Part shown: piece by piece, positions 63,906-64,000 of the stretch | How positions within the stretch are numbered: the stretch's first letter is position 1 | How the letters are laid out: every line of letters starts with the position of its first letter | Assembly (NCBI GenBank): GCA_004764695.1 | Contig: SMSO01000031.1 | Coordinates: 8,742,761-8,806,760 of the forward strand | Reading direction: 5' to 3' | Origin: Schizochytrium sp. TIO01 | Lineage: Eukaryota; Sar; Bigyra; Thraustochytrida; Thraustochytriidae | DNA: 64,000 nucleotides | Program-made: the position numbers and the translations under genes | The notes under the pieces: model-generated | The model's database searches: none | Told to the model about the DNA's origin: nothing | What the model saw: the letters and a program-made list of their open reading frames with translations, nothing else

Positions 63906-64000
63906 TTTGCACTTTGTTGATCAATCGAATTGGCAATTCGTCGATCGACTCATCGACTGATCAGCTTAGCTAGCTGTCCACCGACAGGGCCTGATCAAGG

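Larger units (their letters stand above)
57091..64000. other. 6.9 kb without a recognisable gene
   Basis: AT-rich to about 58.4 kb, then mixed composition. Only short, overlapping open frames on both strands. Contains pentanucleotide and ATTT-type repeats and a 14-bp direct duplication AAATAAACAGGCCT at 59927-59954. No RNA gene or mobile-element signature seen. Confidence 0.5.

Overview
The window is nuclear DNA from a unicellular eukaryote. Genes are mostly intronless. The three spliced genes I can model (ATG1-like kinase, uL14, eS10) have single GT-AG introns of 189, 230 and 698 bp. The gene set includes ciliary TMEM231, a SECIS-binding protein, the B12-trafficking protein CblD, autophagy kinase ATG1, a CHD remodeler and a Crinkler-like kinase. 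This fits a zoospore-forming stramenopile such as a thraustochytrid; that placement is inference, not proof.

Layout. 1-5193 (-) is the 5' part of a large CHD-type remodeler that runs off the left edge. 5.2-9.9 kb has no recognisable gene. CMC2 (-) and a Ser-rich membrane protein (+) follow at 9.9-13.4 kb. A decayed repeat (14.6-15.5 kb) precedes an ATG1/ULK-type kinase (+). A small composite mitochondrial insertion (cob plus nad5 fragments, 18.1-18.4 kb) separates the kinase from a 1394-residue secreted Cys-repeat/J-domain protein (-). TMEM231 (+) and the divergent ribosomal protein pair eS10 (-)/uL14 (+) occupy 24.1-29.8 kb. SBP2-like protein (-), an acidic unknown (-), an ankyrin protein (+) and a membrane-anchored PP2C (-) follow to 40.1 kb. 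A second, larger copy of the decayed repeat lies at 41.9-43.0 kb, then a secreted Cys-motif protein (+) and MMADHC/CblD (-).

From about 46 kb to the right end the window is accessory. It is gene-poor, microsatellite-rich and in places AT-rich. It contains one Crinkler-like kinase gene (52.2-55.0 kb) with a 516-bp in-frame tandem duplication and an apparent +1 frameshift, followed by degenerate minus-strand open frames (55.6-57.1 kb) and 7 kb in which I recognise nothing.

Functionally the conserved genes are housekeeping: chromatin remodeling, translation (eS10, uL14), selenocysteine decoding, cytochrome oxidase assembly, cobalamin handling, autophagy and cilium gating. They do not form an operon-like unit. 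The most unusual items are the Cys-repeat/J-domain protein, the CHD with a long insertion and a C-terminal PHD finger, the paired decayed repeats, the two-piece mitochondrial insertion and the broken, internally duplicated kinase gene. No tRNA, rRNA, CRISPR array or intact transposon was recognised.
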